Shown: positions 33,360 to 42,668 of the stretch, piece by piece
Numbering within the stretch: position 1 is the first letter of the stretch
Layout: each line of letters begins with the position of its first letter
NCBI GenBank assembly: GCA_021732845.1
Contig: JAKFUF010000005.1
Coordinates: 1-64,000, forward strand
DNA: 64,000 nt
Direction of reading: 5' to 3'
Origin: Planctomycetaceae bacterium
GTDB lineage: Bacteria > Planctomycetota > Planctomycetia > Planctomycetales > Planctomycetaceae
The notes under the pieces: model-generated
Told to the model about the DNA's origin: nothing
The model's input: the letters and a program-made list of their open reading frames with translations, nothing else
Database searches by the model: none
Position numbers and translations under genes: made by a program

Positions 33360-33959
33360 ATGAGTGTGTCGACCGTTCCTCCACCGCGTCCCGCCCCGTT
33401 GCTGACGGCTGTCCGTCCCCGACCCTGGGCCAGGCTCGGCCTGTGGATCGGCACGCTCCTGCTGGTGTTTGCCGCTGGCGCGGCTGCGGGCGGCGCAACG
33501 TACAAGATGTATCTGGACTGGTCTGTTCAGAACATGGTGCGAAATCCGAACTACACGCCGATCCTCGTCGCCGAACGGCTGCAGCGCGACCTGTCGCTGA
33601 CCAACGAACAGACGGTCCAGGTGAAGGGAATCATGGAGCGGCAGAATGCCGCCATGCATAAGCTGCGGATGGAATCCCACCCGAAGTGGATGGCGATTGT
33701 CGACCAGATGAAACGCGAGATGAACGCCGTCCTGACTGAGCCACAGCGGCTGGCTTGGGAAAAGCAGACGAAAGAGATGTGGGCTCGCTGGGCACAGAAT
33801 GCCCGCCGTCGCGAGGGTGAGGGTGACAAACGCGGCAATGGCGACAGCAAGCGCGGCAATCGGAAGGAAAACGAACAACGCGGGACAGGAAACAGGACGC
33901 CACCGCAGTCGGAACCGACTCCGACGGTGAAGCAACCGGTGGTTGCCAAGCCCGAGTAA
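33360..33959 (+). CDS. CpxP/ZraP-like periplasmic sensor protein, membrane anchored
   Basis: 199 residues. One N-terminal span (LGLWIGTLLLVFAAGAAAGGATYKMYL) anchors a helical domain with LQRDLSLTNEQTVQVKGIMERQNAAM and MNAVLTEPQRLAWEKQTKEM, the LTxxQ-type repeats of the Spy/CpxP/ZraP group. The last 55 residues are a basic, Gly/Asn/Pro-rich low-complexity tail. It follows the sigma factor and small membrane protein on the same strand and likely belongs to that envelope- or metal-stress module. No zinc-binding His cluster is visible. Confidence 0.7.
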   Translation: MSVSTVPPPRPAPLLTAVRPRPWARLGLWIGTLLLVFAAGAAAGGATYKMYLDWSVQNMVRNPNYTPILVAERLQRDLSLTNEQTVQVKGIMERQNAAMHKLRMESHPKWMAIVDQMKREMNAVLTEPQRLAWEKQTKEMWARWAQNARRREGEGDKRGNGDSKRGNRKENEQRGTGNRTPPQSEPTPTVKQPVVAKPE

Positions 33960-34016
33960 CGCGATTTTCGATTGGATCGGTGGCTCGCCCTGAACGCTTC
34001 GCGCGGCTGAGCTGGC

Positions 34017-34820
34017 TCAAGCCAGCACGGTTTGCCGCAACTGGGCGAAGTGCTGCACGGGGTTGGCGAAGAACGGTTCGGGCAGCGCCTGGTAGTTGCG
34101 CAGCGTCTCGGCCACCGTGGACCAGCCCGCCTCTTGGGCCATCTCAAACGCCTCCAGGCCATGGCGGACCCGTTCCTCACGCTGGGAAAAATCCCTGAAA
34201 AACAGGTGGTGGCGAGCCGGGAAGTAGGCGAACCGGACGATCGGCCGCAGCGCGAAGAACTTCACCAGGGGCCAATCGAAGTCTGCCATGGCCGCTTCAA
34301 TGGTTGGCCCGACCACGTGCTGCTGCTCGTACAGGAAGTGGGCCTCGAACACCGACCGCATTTCGTCAGGTCGAAGTTGTCGTCCAGCCTCCCTGGCGGC
34401 GTGAATCTGGTTCAACGCCGGCAGAAGCTGTGGTGAAACCAGAGCACTCGCCTCAGGGTGGTGGCCGAACCGGGCGGTGAAGTGATAGTTCGTGTAGGTG
34501 TCCACGCAGACGCGGCGGTTGATGTCGCGGATGGCGTCGGCGAATCGATCGAGGCTCTCCAAGTGCGCGCTGCGTAGTGATGGCGAGAACGCGAACTGGT
34601 ACGACAGGATCTGGCCGAGCTGGAGGCAGCGCGGGAAGTAGCCACGGGCCCACAGGGCACCATGCGCGGCGATCAACGGGAAGGCGTGGTTCCCGCCGGA
34701 ATGCTGGAAGACATGGTGATAAACCGTCGCCCGTTGGGTCAAATCGGTCAGACCGCCGGCGAGCTGCGCGGCTTCCTGGTGGACGGAGTCGAAGGCAGCA
34801 GTCAGTGACAGGCGGGACAT
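34017..34820 (-). CDS. Hypothetical helical protein
   Basis: 267 residues. GGAG eight bases before the ATG at MSRLSLTAAF decides the start over one ten codons earlier. The sequence is alpha-helical and rich in His and Phe (YTNYHFTARFGHHPEAS, HFLYEQQHVVGPTIEAAMADFDW) with no cofactor motif or membrane span I can name. It converges on the CpxP-like gene. Similar proteins are known to me only as planctomycete hypotheticals; a haem- or metal-binding helical bundle is possible from the His/Glu spacing but unproven. Confidence 0.7.
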   Translation of the reverse strand: MSRLSLTAAFDSVHQEAAQLAGGLTDLTQRATVYHHVFQHSGGNHAFPLIAAHGALWARGYFPRCLQLGQILSYQFAFSPSLRSAHLESLDRFADAIRDINRRVCVDTYTNYHFTARFGHHPEASALVSPQLLPALNQIHAAREAGRQLRPDEMRSVFEAHFLYEQQHVVGPTIEAAMADFDWPLVKFFALRPIVRFAYFPARHHLFFRDFSQREERVRHGLEAFEMAQEAGWSTVAETLRNYQALPEPFFANPVQHFAQLRQTVLA

Positions 34821-35027
34821 CGCTGAACTCCAGTGGGGATGACGATTCATTCCGCTGGCAACCGCAGGCCTTCCACAGTCTTAACACGACTCCTCACATT
34901 TCCCTGCCTTAAGACGACGCAACTGAGGCTCGTCAACGAAAAACGCCCTTCACATCATCCCACGCCCAGAACAACGTCCTTGAGTCACCTAGAACCCAGC
35001 GCGTTCGTCGACCGGTGCAAGCCGTCC

Positions 35028-35234
35028 GGTAAGGATCGCGGCAACAATAACATGGTGAAGTTGATTGGGATGGACGCCGATTGAGGGCAGATTCATCAGC
35101 CGGCACGCGTTAGCGCGCGTTAGCGTCCGGTTCGTGGCGTTGGCGTCTTCCGATCATCCTCCAACCGGGGGCTAAGGCCGGCTAAGGCCCTCCGGCTCAT
35201 TGGCTGTGCGGCTCGTCAAAAATCGACAGTTATT
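35028..35234. repeat. Left arm of a ~200-bp inverted repeat
   Basis: This arm is the near-exact reverse complement of 37436-37632. The only sizeable difference is a 10-bp tandem duplication (TTAGCGCGCG) here. Both arms contain a GGCTAAGGCC palindrome and a CCGGACGCTAACGCG motif. Together they bracket the Tm-1-like gene and about 700 bp of other repeats. Confidence 0.9.
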
Positions 35235-35250
35235 CTTGCCGCGGTCCTAA
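35231..35250. repeat. 20-bp inverted repeat flanking the Tm-1-like gene, left copy
   Basis: TATTCTTGCCGCGGTCCTAA recurs as its exact complement at 36705-36724, 21 bp past the stop of the Tm-1-like gene. It thus forms an inner inverted repeat around that gene alone. Confidence 0.85.
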
Positions 35251-35480
35251 GCGAGAATCGGCCCGCGTGGCTCACCGGAGGATCAGAACCATTGGCATGG
35301 CTTCAAGATTCTCTTCAATCCTGTCCCGAACCACCCACGCTGAACCGTGCGGCCGTTTGGAACTGTCGGGGCTGAACTGAGGGAGGCCCCAAAACGCTGG
35401 ATTGACCCTGTCGGGGATCGCGCTGGTTGCGTAGGCTTTGGCGATGGAGCGTGTTACGTCGGCGAAATCAGGAGCCACCC

Positions 35481-36683
35481 ATGAGCGTTTACCTGTTGGC
35501 AACGTTGGACACCAAGGGCCGGGAAGCCGCGTTTGTCCGCGATGCGCTGTCCGCCATGGAGGTGTCCGTGTGCCTGGTGGACACGGGTTGCCAGGGTGAG
35601 CCACAGGTGGCGGCAGACATCTCGCGGGAGGAGCTGTTCCGCTTGGGCGGGACAACGCTGCAGGAGATGCGGCAGCAGGCGGACCGGGGACTGGCGATTT
35701 CTCAGGCCGCCCGTGGCGCGGCGGCGCTGATTCTCGACCGGCATTCGCGTGGAGAAGTCCAAGGCGTGTTGGGGATCGGTGGCTCAGCCGGAACGACGAT
35801 TGGCACCGCCGCCATGCGGGCCTTGCCGTTGGGTGTGCCCAAGGTGATGGTCAGCACGCTGGCCTCGGGGCAGGTTCGCCCGTATGTCGGCGACAAAGAC
35901 ATCTTGATGCTCAATTCGGTCGTCGACATCCTGGGGCTCAACCGGATCAGCCGCCCGATTCTGCACGAGGCCGCCCGGGCCATGGCGGGCCTGGTTCGCT
36001 TTCCCGCCCCCGCGCCAGTTGCCGCCGACCGGCCCTTGATTGCCGCCACGATGTTCGGTGTCACCACCCCCTGCGTCATGCACGCCCGCGAGATCCTGGA
36101 GTCCGCCGGCTACGAAGTCCTGGTGTTTCATGCCACGGGGAATGGCGGCAGGGCGATGGAATCGCTGATTGACGACGGCTTGATAAGTGGTGTGCTGGAC
36201 ATCACCACCACGGAACTGGCCGACGAACTGGTCGGTGGCACGCTCTCCGCCGGTCCCGACCGGTTGACCGCCGCCGGACGACGCGGCATCCCGCAGGTGA
36301 TTTCCGTGGGCGCGATGGACATGGTGAATTTCGGCCCGATGGAAACGGTTCCCGAACGATTCCGCGAGCGGAAGTTTCACCGGCACAATGCGAACGTCAC
36401 CCTGATGCGAACCACACCCGCGGAAAACTTCACCTTGGGTGAATGGATCGGCCGCAAAGCCTCCGCCGCGACCGGGCCCACAGCCATCGTTTTTCCCACC
36501 GCTGGAGTCTCCGCCATCGACTGTGAGGGCCAGTCGTTCAACGACCCCGTGGCTCGTGCACAACTGCTTAGCGGCATCCAATCGACTGCGGGAGCTGTCG
36601 AGATTCACCGCCGCGAACAGCAGATCAACGACCCGTTGTTCGCGGAATTCGCGGCGAAAAAACTTCTCGACTTTCTCAAATAA
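35481..36683 (+). CDS. Tm-1-like ATP-binding domain protein (UPF0261)
   Basis: 400 residues. MSVYLLATLDTKGREAAFVRDAL is the conserved opening, with VLGIGGSAGTTIGTAAMRALPLGVPKVMVSTLASG near 105-140 and DITTTELADELVGGTLSAGPDRL near 240-260, the nucleotide-binding blocks of the Tm-1/UPF0261 family. AGGAG precedes the ATG. Such genes usually stand next to a phosphoenolpyruvate-hydrolase-like TIM-barrel gene; none is here, and the gene is instead isolated between inverted repeats. Biochemical role unsettled; the plant relative Tm-1 binds a viral replicase. Confidence 0.9.
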   Translation: MSVYLLATLDTKGREAAFVRDALSAMEVSVCLVDTGCQGEPQVAADISREELFRLGGTTLQEMRQQADRGLAISQAARGAAALILDRHSRGEVQGVLGIGGSAGTTIGTAAMRALPLGVPKVMVSTLASGQVRPYVGDKDILMLNSVVDILGLNRISRPILHEAARAMAGLVRFPAPAPVAADRPLIAATMFGVTTPCVMHAREILESAGYEVLVFHATGNGGRAMESLIDDGLISGVLDITTTELADELVGGTLSAGPDRLTAAGRRGIPQVISVGAMDMVNFGPMETVPERFRERKFHRHNANVTLMRTTPAENFTLGEWIGRKASAATGPTAIVFPTAGVSAIDCEGQSFNDPVARAQLLSGIQSTAGAVEIHRREQQINDPLFAEFAAKKLLDFLK

Positions 36684-37435
36684 TTCAGGCAGGCGAGTCG
36701 CCTGTTAGGACCGCGGCAAGAATATTACCCCGGCATGAAAGAATCGCACGACGAAATCGACCCGGGAACCTTTCACCTGAACTCGGCGTTTTCTCCTTCG
36801 TGGAAGATTGTGTGACTCGCGGTTCGACCTTTCGTGTTCTTCGTGCTACTAACCGTCAGGTTGTTGGCGTGCCGCGACGATTTCGCCAGCGCGTGCTGGA
36901 AATCAGTGATCAATAGCGGGTTCTGCTTCTGGTCAGACTCTGGCCAACCGCCCCAACGGGGCAGGATTCGACAGCCCAGGGCGCAGCCGACGAATGTCGG
37001 CGGAGCCCTGGGTCGGAGTCGGTGCGAGAAAGGGAGCCCCAACGGGGTGAGATTCATTGAACATCCGACAAACATCACGGGTCACGCCCCGATTGGGGCT
37101 CCGTCGTTCGTCGTCATTGCACCCAGGGCTCCGTTGGCGTTGCCAACTTCGCCCTGGGCTATCGAATTCTGCCCCGTTGGGGCTGACGATGCGACACTCC
37201 GCGGTGTTGGGTTTCGGGCAAGCCCGCGCCATGCCTTTCGTGGTTCAGTTCACCAAATGAACGAACTCTCGACCATCATTCCGTGAAGGAATAACCACGA
37301 AAGGCACGAAGAACACGAAACCGCGCGAGGACGACCGATACGACTCTAACTCAAGCGACGTCGGAGCCGCATCGGGAACTCCGCAGTGCCGTTCTGATCG
37401 CTCGCAGGTGAAGTGAGTAAATTTCAGGCCGAGGT
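36684..37435. repeat. Intergenic block of palindromic repeats
   Basis: No credible gene. It holds the right copy of the 20-bp repeat (36705-36724) and a pair of complementary segments around TTTCGTGTTCTTCGTG near 36825-36845 and CACGAAGAACACGAAA near 37304-37320. Between these are nested palindromes of the CCCCAACGGGG type with GCCCAGGGC/GCCCTGGGC arms (about 36950-37190). Short open frames across it are repeat-derived. Confidence 0.7.
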
Positions 37436-37632
37436 AATAACTGTCGATTTTTGACGAGCCGTACAGCCAATGAGCCGGAGGGCCTTAGCCGGCCTTAGCC
37501 CCCGGTTGGAGGATGATCGGAAGACGCCAACGCCACGAACCGGACGCTAACGCGTGCCGGCTGATGAATCTGCCCTCAATCGGCGTCCATCCCAAGCAAC
37601 TTCACCATGTTATTGTTGCCGCGATCCTTACC
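37436..37632. repeat. Right arm of the ~200-bp inverted repeat
   Basis: Reverse complement of 35028-35234, apart from the missing 10-bp duplication and a few substitutions. Beyond it, a short CATTGGTCATT-type heptamer remnant lies near 37747-37764, before the tatC stop codon. Confidence 0.9.
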
Positions 37633-37772
37633 CGCCATATGGGGCAAGAAACTTCACCGAGTGCCGCGCTCGACGCAGCGTCGAACTGTTGGCAACGGAT
37701 CGGGGAATGACGTCGCCCCGTTCGCCTTGATGCGTTCGAGGAAGCCTTGGTCATTGTTTCATTGCGCCGCCC

Positions 37773-38993
37773 TTATGGCTTCGCCGCAAACGGGCTCCTG
37801 GCCCCGCCGCCCTTGCGGCCGCACATCAGGATGCCAACGCCGTACAGGAAGCACAGCGGGATCATCATCATCATCATGCTGACGGGGTCGGACGGCGTCA
37901 GAATCATGGAGATGATGGCGATGGCCATGATCGCGTGGCGGCTGTAGTTGATGTAGACGCTGACCGTGAAGACGTTGATCTTTTCCAGGAACACCATCAC
38001 CAGCGGAAGCTGGAAGCTGATGCCGAACATCAACGGCAGGATGGTGGCGAAGCTCAGCCAGTTGGAGATCTTCATTTCCGGGCGCAGGCCGAGCCACAGG
38101 TTGAAGCCGAACAGGAAGTTCAGCACGTTGGGGATCACCCACTTGAAGGCGAACACACAGCCGAACAGGAACAGACCGAGGCTCACGGGCAGGTAGTAGT
38201 AGACGTACTTGCGCTCGTGCGGATACAGCCCCGCGGCGACGAACTGCCACAACTGATAGAAGATGACCGGGCTGGCAATGATGACGCCCGCAATGAGCGA
38301 AACCTTCAGATACATCATGAATGCCTCGTCGACCGAGTCGGTGCGTGGCTGAACATTCTGCTCGTTGATCACCATGTGCAGGCGCTTCAGGCTGTCGTTG
38401 GTCAAGTTCGCCCGGATCAGCAGCGGCTTGGCATCCTTGGGAACCTCGGGATACGACTTCGGGTAGACCTCGTGCAGCGAGCGGGCGATGGCGACCGCAT
38501 CCACGTCGACCTGGAGCGGAGCATTGAGCGAGGGCGGCGGATTGGGGTCCGATGTGGCCAGTGCCGCAGCCTCATTGGGAATTGTTTTTCCGGGAGCCGT
38601 CACGGGCGGGGGGACGGATGACTCGGTTTTCTTGACCTCTGCCGCAGTTTTGCTGGCTTCGGTGGTTGTGGCGGGAGGCGTCTCGACAGATGGCGTCTCG
38701 GCGGGTGGCGTCGCGACGACAGGCTCCAGCTTCTTTCCCGAGAACCAGGCCGACATCTGCTCGTAGAAGCTGGGCTGATTCAGCAGCTCCTTGTCCTTGG
38801 CCTCTTCCTGAAAGTACTTCCGCATGGCGTCGGTGACCGGCTTCTGGATGATGAACAGCAGGTCTTTGGAGACGAACAGCGCCAGACAAACGCCGACCAC
38901 CAGGCCCAGGATCGCCTTGATCAGATGCACGCGAAGCACTTCCAAGTGCTCGCCGAACGTCATCGTGGAATCGTCAAACAAGTCCTTGGACAT
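37773..38993 (-). CDS. tatC: Twin-arginine translocase subunit TatC with a large periplasmic insertion
   Basis: 406 residues, against about 250 for a typical TatC. The signal-recognition N-terminus MTFGEHLEVLRVHLIKAI and first span (ILGLVVGVCLALFV) are normal. Residues about 75-210 form an inserted Pro/Thr/Val-rich loop with a charged end, and the remaining five spans follow (LKVSLIAGVIIASPVIFYQLWQFVAAGLYPHERK onward). With TatA/B elsewhere it exports folded proteins such as the DUF1501 and DUF1552 proteins here. The insertion falls in the first periplasmic loop. Confidence 0.9.
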   Translation of the reverse strand: MSKDLFDDSTMTFGEHLEVLRVHLIKAILGLVVGVCLALFVSKDLLFIIQKPVTDAMRKYFQEEAKDKELLNQPSFYEQMSAWFSGKKLEPVVATPPAETPSVETPPATTTEASKTAAEVKKTESSVPPPVTAPGKTIPNEAAALATSDPNPPPSLNAPLQVDVDAVAIARSLHEVYPKSYPEVPKDAKPLLIRANLTNDSLKRLHMVINEQNVQPRTDSVDEAFMMYLKVSLIAGVIIASPVIFYQLWQFVAAGLYPHERKYVYYYLPVSLGLFLFGCVFAFKWVIPNVLNFLFGFNLWLGLRPEMKISNWLSFATILPLMFGISFQLPLVMVFLEKINVFTVSVYINYSRHAIMAIAIISMILTPSDPVSMMMMMIPLCFLYGVGILMCGRKGGGARSPFAAKP

Positions 38994-39021
38994 GGAAGTT
39001 CTCCGCGGATTCGATGGGGGA

Positions 39022-39180
39022 CTACCGGACCGGATGCAGATCGGGAATGAGGATCGACAACGGGTTCCGCCGGCAGGTCCAAAGGAGTGAAGCGAGGATG
39101 CACATTGCGAGGAGAAACCCTACCAGTGGCTTCTCCCAGGGCGTCCACTCGCTTTTCCCGCGTGAGGGCAGGAAGGATGA
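39022..39180 (-). CDS. Possible small membrane protein upstream of tatC
   Basis: An open frame ends 28 bp before the tatC start with a plausible single span (KPLVGFLLAMCILASLLWTC) and a short tail NPLSILIPDLHPVR. No ATG precedes the span, and candidate CTG/TTG starts lack a ribosome site, so the 5' boundary given is arbitrary. Third positions are GC-rich, as in real genes here. The rest of the 352-bp gap between the tatC start and the ABC ATPase stop shows nothing else. Confidence 0.25.
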   Translation of the reverse strand, partial: SSFLPSRGKSEWTPWEKPLVGFLLAMCILASLLWTCRRNPLSILIPDLHPVR

Positions 39181-39345
39181 GCGGCGTGTATGGGATGAAT
39201 GATACCGCAGAAGCGGACGGCCTCCAATGGAAAACCGTTTTTTGCGTTCAGGCAGGGTGGACTTCGTTTGGTGCACTCGCGAATCTACTGGCAAAACGTC
39301 CAGACGTTCGCACTGGCAGCAATCTGACCAGTGGCAGACACAAAA

Positions 39346-40251
39346 TCATTTCTGGATCATCGCCCGCACGAAATGTTCTTCCAGTGTCGAGGCATGTCGC
39401 TGGAGTGCGCGGAGTTTCCATCCGCGAGAGACACAGCGGGCGGCGACAGCGGTGCGGAGCGTTTCACTGTCGCCGGCGAACCGGATCCGCACCCAGCCAC
39501 CGGACAGCTCCATGCACTCCAGCGCGTCGGCCCATTCCGTGCGGATCTCTTCCAGAGGGCCTTGGATCTCCGCCTCCACGGCGGGTTGCTGCAATTGCGA
39601 CAACGGCAAGTCTTCGATCAGCCGGCCCTGAGAGAGCAGCAGCGCCCGGCTACACAAGAGTTCGGCTTCAACCAGCAGGTGCGTCGATAGCAACAGTGTG
39701 TGCTCAGCCGCCAGCTCCCGTAAGACGGTGCGAATCGGCTGGATCTGCAGGGGATCGAGACCGATGGTGGGCTCGTCGAGCAGCAGTGTGGGTGGGTCGC
39801 CCAGCAGCGCCTCCGCCAGATGCACGCGGCGGCGAAATCCATGTGACAGATTGCCCAAGATTCTTCGCCGCACTGTCAACAGGTCGCAACAACCCAGGCA
39901 GCGGTCGACCTCGGCCCGACGACGGATGGCGGGGATGTCCTTCAACTGCGCGCGATAGTGCAGGTAGCTTTCGACACGCGCTTCAGGGATGTTTGGGAGC
40001 GACTCCGGCAGATACCCGATCTGCCGCCGCGCCGCGGCAGGTGCTTCCCGCGGATCGTACCCACCCACGCGGATGGTTCCCGCAGTCGGCGGCAGCAGCG
40101 TGGCCAGGACACGCAGCAATGTGGTCTTGCCCGCACCGTTCGGCCCCAGCAAGCCGATGAGTTCACCCCTGCCGGCGGTCAATGAGATCTGCTCAATCCC
40201 CCGCACCGGCCCGAACGAACGGCTGACCCCGTGCAGCTCCAGAGCAGTCAT
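39346..40251 (-). CDS. ABC transporter ATP-binding protein
   Basis: 301 residues. Walker A is GPNGAGKTT near 35-43, the Q-loop segment GYLPES near 88, the signature NLSHGFRRRVHLAEAL (a variant of LSGGQ) near 133 and Walker B TLLLDEPTIGLDP near 155, followed by the switch His in LSTHLLVEAE. The C-terminal 80 residues form the extra domain seen in ABC-2-type exporters of the CcmA/NatA group. No permease gene adjoins it, so the transported substrate and membrane partner are not known. Confidence 0.9.
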   Translation of the reverse strand: MTALELHGVSRSFGPVRGIEQISLTAGRGELIGLLGPNGAGKTTLLRVLATLLPPTAGTIRVGGYDPREAPAAARRQIGYLPESLPNIPEARVESYLHYRAQLKDIPAIRRRAEVDRCLGCCDLLTVRRRILGNLSHGFRRRVHLAEALLGDPPTLLLDEPTIGLDPLQIQPIRTVLRELAAEHTLLLSTHLLVEAELLCSRALLLSQGRLIEDLPLSQLQQPAVEAEIQGPLEEIRTEWADALECMELSGGWVRIRFAGDSETLRTAVAARCVSRGWKLRALQRHASTLEEHFVRAMIQK

Positions 40252-40410
40252 GCGGATGTTTCAACCAGAAATCGGTGCGAGGATTCGGTCCTCAGGAAAA
40301 TTGAGAACCACGAATCGCGCGCATCTTCACGAAAAATGGCCTTCATCCACGCCGACAGCTTTATTCGTGTTCTCAAAACATAATTTCCGGCTAATCGAGC
40401 GGTTTTGGGT

Positions 40411-42324
40411 CTAGGGGGTCAGCGGGAATGGAGCCCAGCCACGGTCTTTGGCGGCGGCCGCGCTGGTGATGTGGACGATTTTTGTATCCTCGTCCACATA
40501 GATCACGAGGTTGAGCTTCGTCAGCATCCGGTCCAACACGGCTGTCGCGGGGATGTTCTCCATCTTGAATTTCTGCTTCATATTCTGGGTCACACCCGCG
40601 TTCTTCAGGTCGTTGCCTTCCAGCTTGAACTCGACGCCAATTTCATCGCTGATGAAGGCGACGGCGTTGTAAAGCATCTCGTCGCGGAAGTCGATGACTT
40701 CGATCTTCTTGTTGAGCCGCTGGGCGATGGTCAGCGACGAATCGTCGCCACTCGACGGGCTGCTGGTAGGCTCACGCGAAGTGCCGAAATCGGCCTTGGT
40801 CGTGGCATTCCAGGTGAACCCCGCGGCGGCCGCCAGGTTTGGCCCGGCGATGCTGGGGAGCGGCGTGTGCAGGACCAGGTGCGACTTGGCTTCCAGGACT
40901 TCCGTCGACATCGCGTACGCCTTGACCATCGCCGGGAAGCGGCCCACCAGCTTCCACGAGCCGACCGTGTCCGGGTGGGTGGTCATGACCATGTCCAGCA
41001 GGTCTTTGGGAGTGCTTTCCAGCTTCCCTTCAAACTCCTTTCGGAGGCGTCGGGGAGAAAGGCCCGGTGTTCCCTGCAGCAGGATCTCCGAGTCAAACGT
41101 TTCGTCGTTCAGGCCAAAGCTCCAGCCGGAGGCCTTCACCTCGCCGGTGCACCAGTCCATCAACTGCACGATCATTGGCCGCAGCTTGGCTTCTGGAAAC
41201 AACGTTTCCTGATGCTGGTAGACGGTGTCGTTGATGACGGCCACGGTCAGCAACTGCCTGCGGTTGGTCCCGCTCAAAAGATCCCGCAGTTCGTCGCGCG
41301 GCATCAACGGCGTGTCCAGACTCTGGACCAGGTCTTCCTTCGCATCGGCCGGCCCGATCGCGTACGTTTTGGAATCCTTGACGATATAGGCCTGGGTCTT
41401 GCCCACATAGACAGAATGTCCCGCAATTTCTTCGGGCTCGAAATCGACAAACTCATTGATCAGGTCGGATTTCTTCTTGTCCTTCACCGTGCGCACGACA
41501 TAGCACGGATCAGGCGGTGACCCGGGAACGCCGGGGCGCAGCCCGATGGTCAGTTCCGCGATTTCCCCGACTGGGGTCTTGCACTCGGTTTTGATCATCA
41601 CTTCCAGCGTATCGGCCAGGCGGAACGTTGCATTGCGAAAGTCTTTCAAGACCTTCGAACTGCCCCACAGCTCCGCCGGGCGCAGGTGGATGACGATCTC
41701 CACGCCGGAGGGCATCATCAGCAGGTCCACCGGCTTGGCCTTCGCACGCTCTTCGTCGACGAGAGTTCCCGGTGTCCCCTCGTCTGGATCTTCGCTGACC
41801 GCACGGGCCACCGCCTTCGTTGGTGTCTTCTTTTTGGTGATCTTGGTCGGCTGTTTTGACTGCTCCCAGGCATAGTAGCCACCGCCCCCAGCCACGGCGA
41901 GGATGACGAAGAGCATCAGCAGTGTGCCACCCCAGCCCTTCTTTTTGCGGCGGTGGCGTGCCAACGCGGGGTTGGTGTCGCTGACCGCCGGAGCGGCAAA
42001 ATCAGGGAATGCGGGAGCCACCGGTTCGACCATCACCTGCGGGCGGGGAGGCGGCGCGGGGATCGCGACGGCGGGGCGATAGGGTGGCGCGGAGCCCTCT
42101 TCCGGGATCCACTGTACAAATTCTCCGACCAGTGTGTCGTTGACGTTGATGCCACCCGTGGCTTCCTTCGCCTCGGCAAACTGGATCTTGGGCACTGCAG
42201 GGGCCGGATCCTCCAAAATGAACCGATGCTTGCACTTGCCGCACTTTCCCTTTTTCCCCAGCAGACTGCGATCGGGAAGCTTGAGCCGCGAGCCACACAA
42301 CGGACAGGGAATTTCGAGTGTCAT
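40411..42324 (-). CDS. Zinc-ribbon, single-span membrane protein with secretin N-domain-like tail
   Basis: 637 residues. The N-terminus has a CPLCGSRLKLPDR...KCGKCKHRF zinc ribbon (two CxxC pairs, residues 6-37). A span follows near residues 130-150 (WGGTLLMLFVILAVAGGGGYYAW), then a long periplasmic part. The last 110 residues (KKIEVIDFRDEMLYNAVAFISDEIGVEFKLEG...IVYVDEDTKIVHITS) resemble the STN/secretin-N repeat found in secretins and TonB receptors. An adaptor-like envelope protein is suggested; there is no catalytic motif. The gap to the ABC ATPase is about 160 bp. Confidence 0.7.
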   Translation of the reverse strand: MTLEIPCPLCGSRLKLPDRSLLGKKGKCGKCKHRFILEDPAPAVPKIQFAEAKEATGGINVNDTLVGEFVQWIPEEGSAPPYRPAVAIPAPPPRPQVMVEPVAPAFPDFAAPAVSDTNPALARHRRKKKGWGGTLLMLFVILAVAGGGGYYAWEQSKQPTKITKKKTPTKAVARAVSEDPDEGTPGTLVDEERAKAKPVDLLMMPSGVEIVIHLRPAELWGSSKVLKDFRNATFRLADTLEVMIKTECKTPVGEIAELTIGLRPGVPGSPPDPCYVVRTVKDKKKSDLINEFVDFEPEEIAGHSVYVGKTQAYIVKDSKTYAIGPADAKEDLVQSLDTPLMPRDELRDLLSGTNRRQLLTVAVINDTVYQHQETLFPEAKLRPMIVQLMDWCTGEVKASGWSFGLNDETFDSEILLQGTPGLSPRRLRKEFEGKLESTPKDLLDMVMTTHPDTVGSWKLVGRFPAMVKAYAMSTEVLEAKSHLVLHTPLPSIAGPNLAAAAGFTWNATTKADFGTSREPTSSPSSGDDSSLTIAQRLNKKIEVIDFRDEMLYNAVAFISDEIGVEFKLEGNDLKNAGVTQNMKQKFKMENIPATAVLDRMLTKLNLVIYVDEDTKIVHITSAAAAKDRGWAPFPLTP

Positions 42325-42492
42325 GATTCACCTTGAGCCGTCCGCGTGAACGGGGATTACCTTCGCCGGCGCGTGAGGCCCGAATTACTCCATTGGGCCT
42401 GCCGCAAGTGCATCGAATTCAAGCAAACCATCGTTTATGGTATTCGGCGGCGCGACGAAATGCCAAGAGGAGGTCTGGTTCGTGCCAGGGCT

Positions 42493-42611
42493 GGCCAGTT
42501 TTCAAACTGCGAAACTGCCTGGAACCCGACGCGTCAGCGAGACTGGGAAATCAATCGGCCTCGCTCACGGATCGGGTTCCAAGAGGGCTTCGCCATTTTC
42601 AAAATCTGGCC
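42493..42611. repeat. 119-bp palindromic intergenic repeat
   Basis: GGCCAGTTTTCAAA at the left is matched by TTTTCAAAATCTGGCC at the right, and GGAACCCGACGCGTCAGCGAG by its imperfect complement CCTCGCTCACGGATCGGGTTCC near the centre. It fills most of the 344-bp gap between the radical SAM gene and the zinc-ribbon gene; nothing else is seen in that gap. Confidence 0.7.
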
Positions 42612-42668
42612 AGCCGGGGTCGGAAATCAGCTTGTCGGGACTTTCGACACTCGCCCGCCCCAAAGGCC

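Noticed and set aside
36834-37286. Small frames in the repeat block after the Tm-1-like gene
   Set aside because: Their peptides are translations of palindromic repeats (for example the CCCCAACGGGG units) in both directions.
39087-40160. Plus-strand frame opposite the ABC ATPase
   Set aside because: Walker A, Walker B and the signature motif are all on the minus strand; the plus frame is Arg/Pro-rich shadow sequence.
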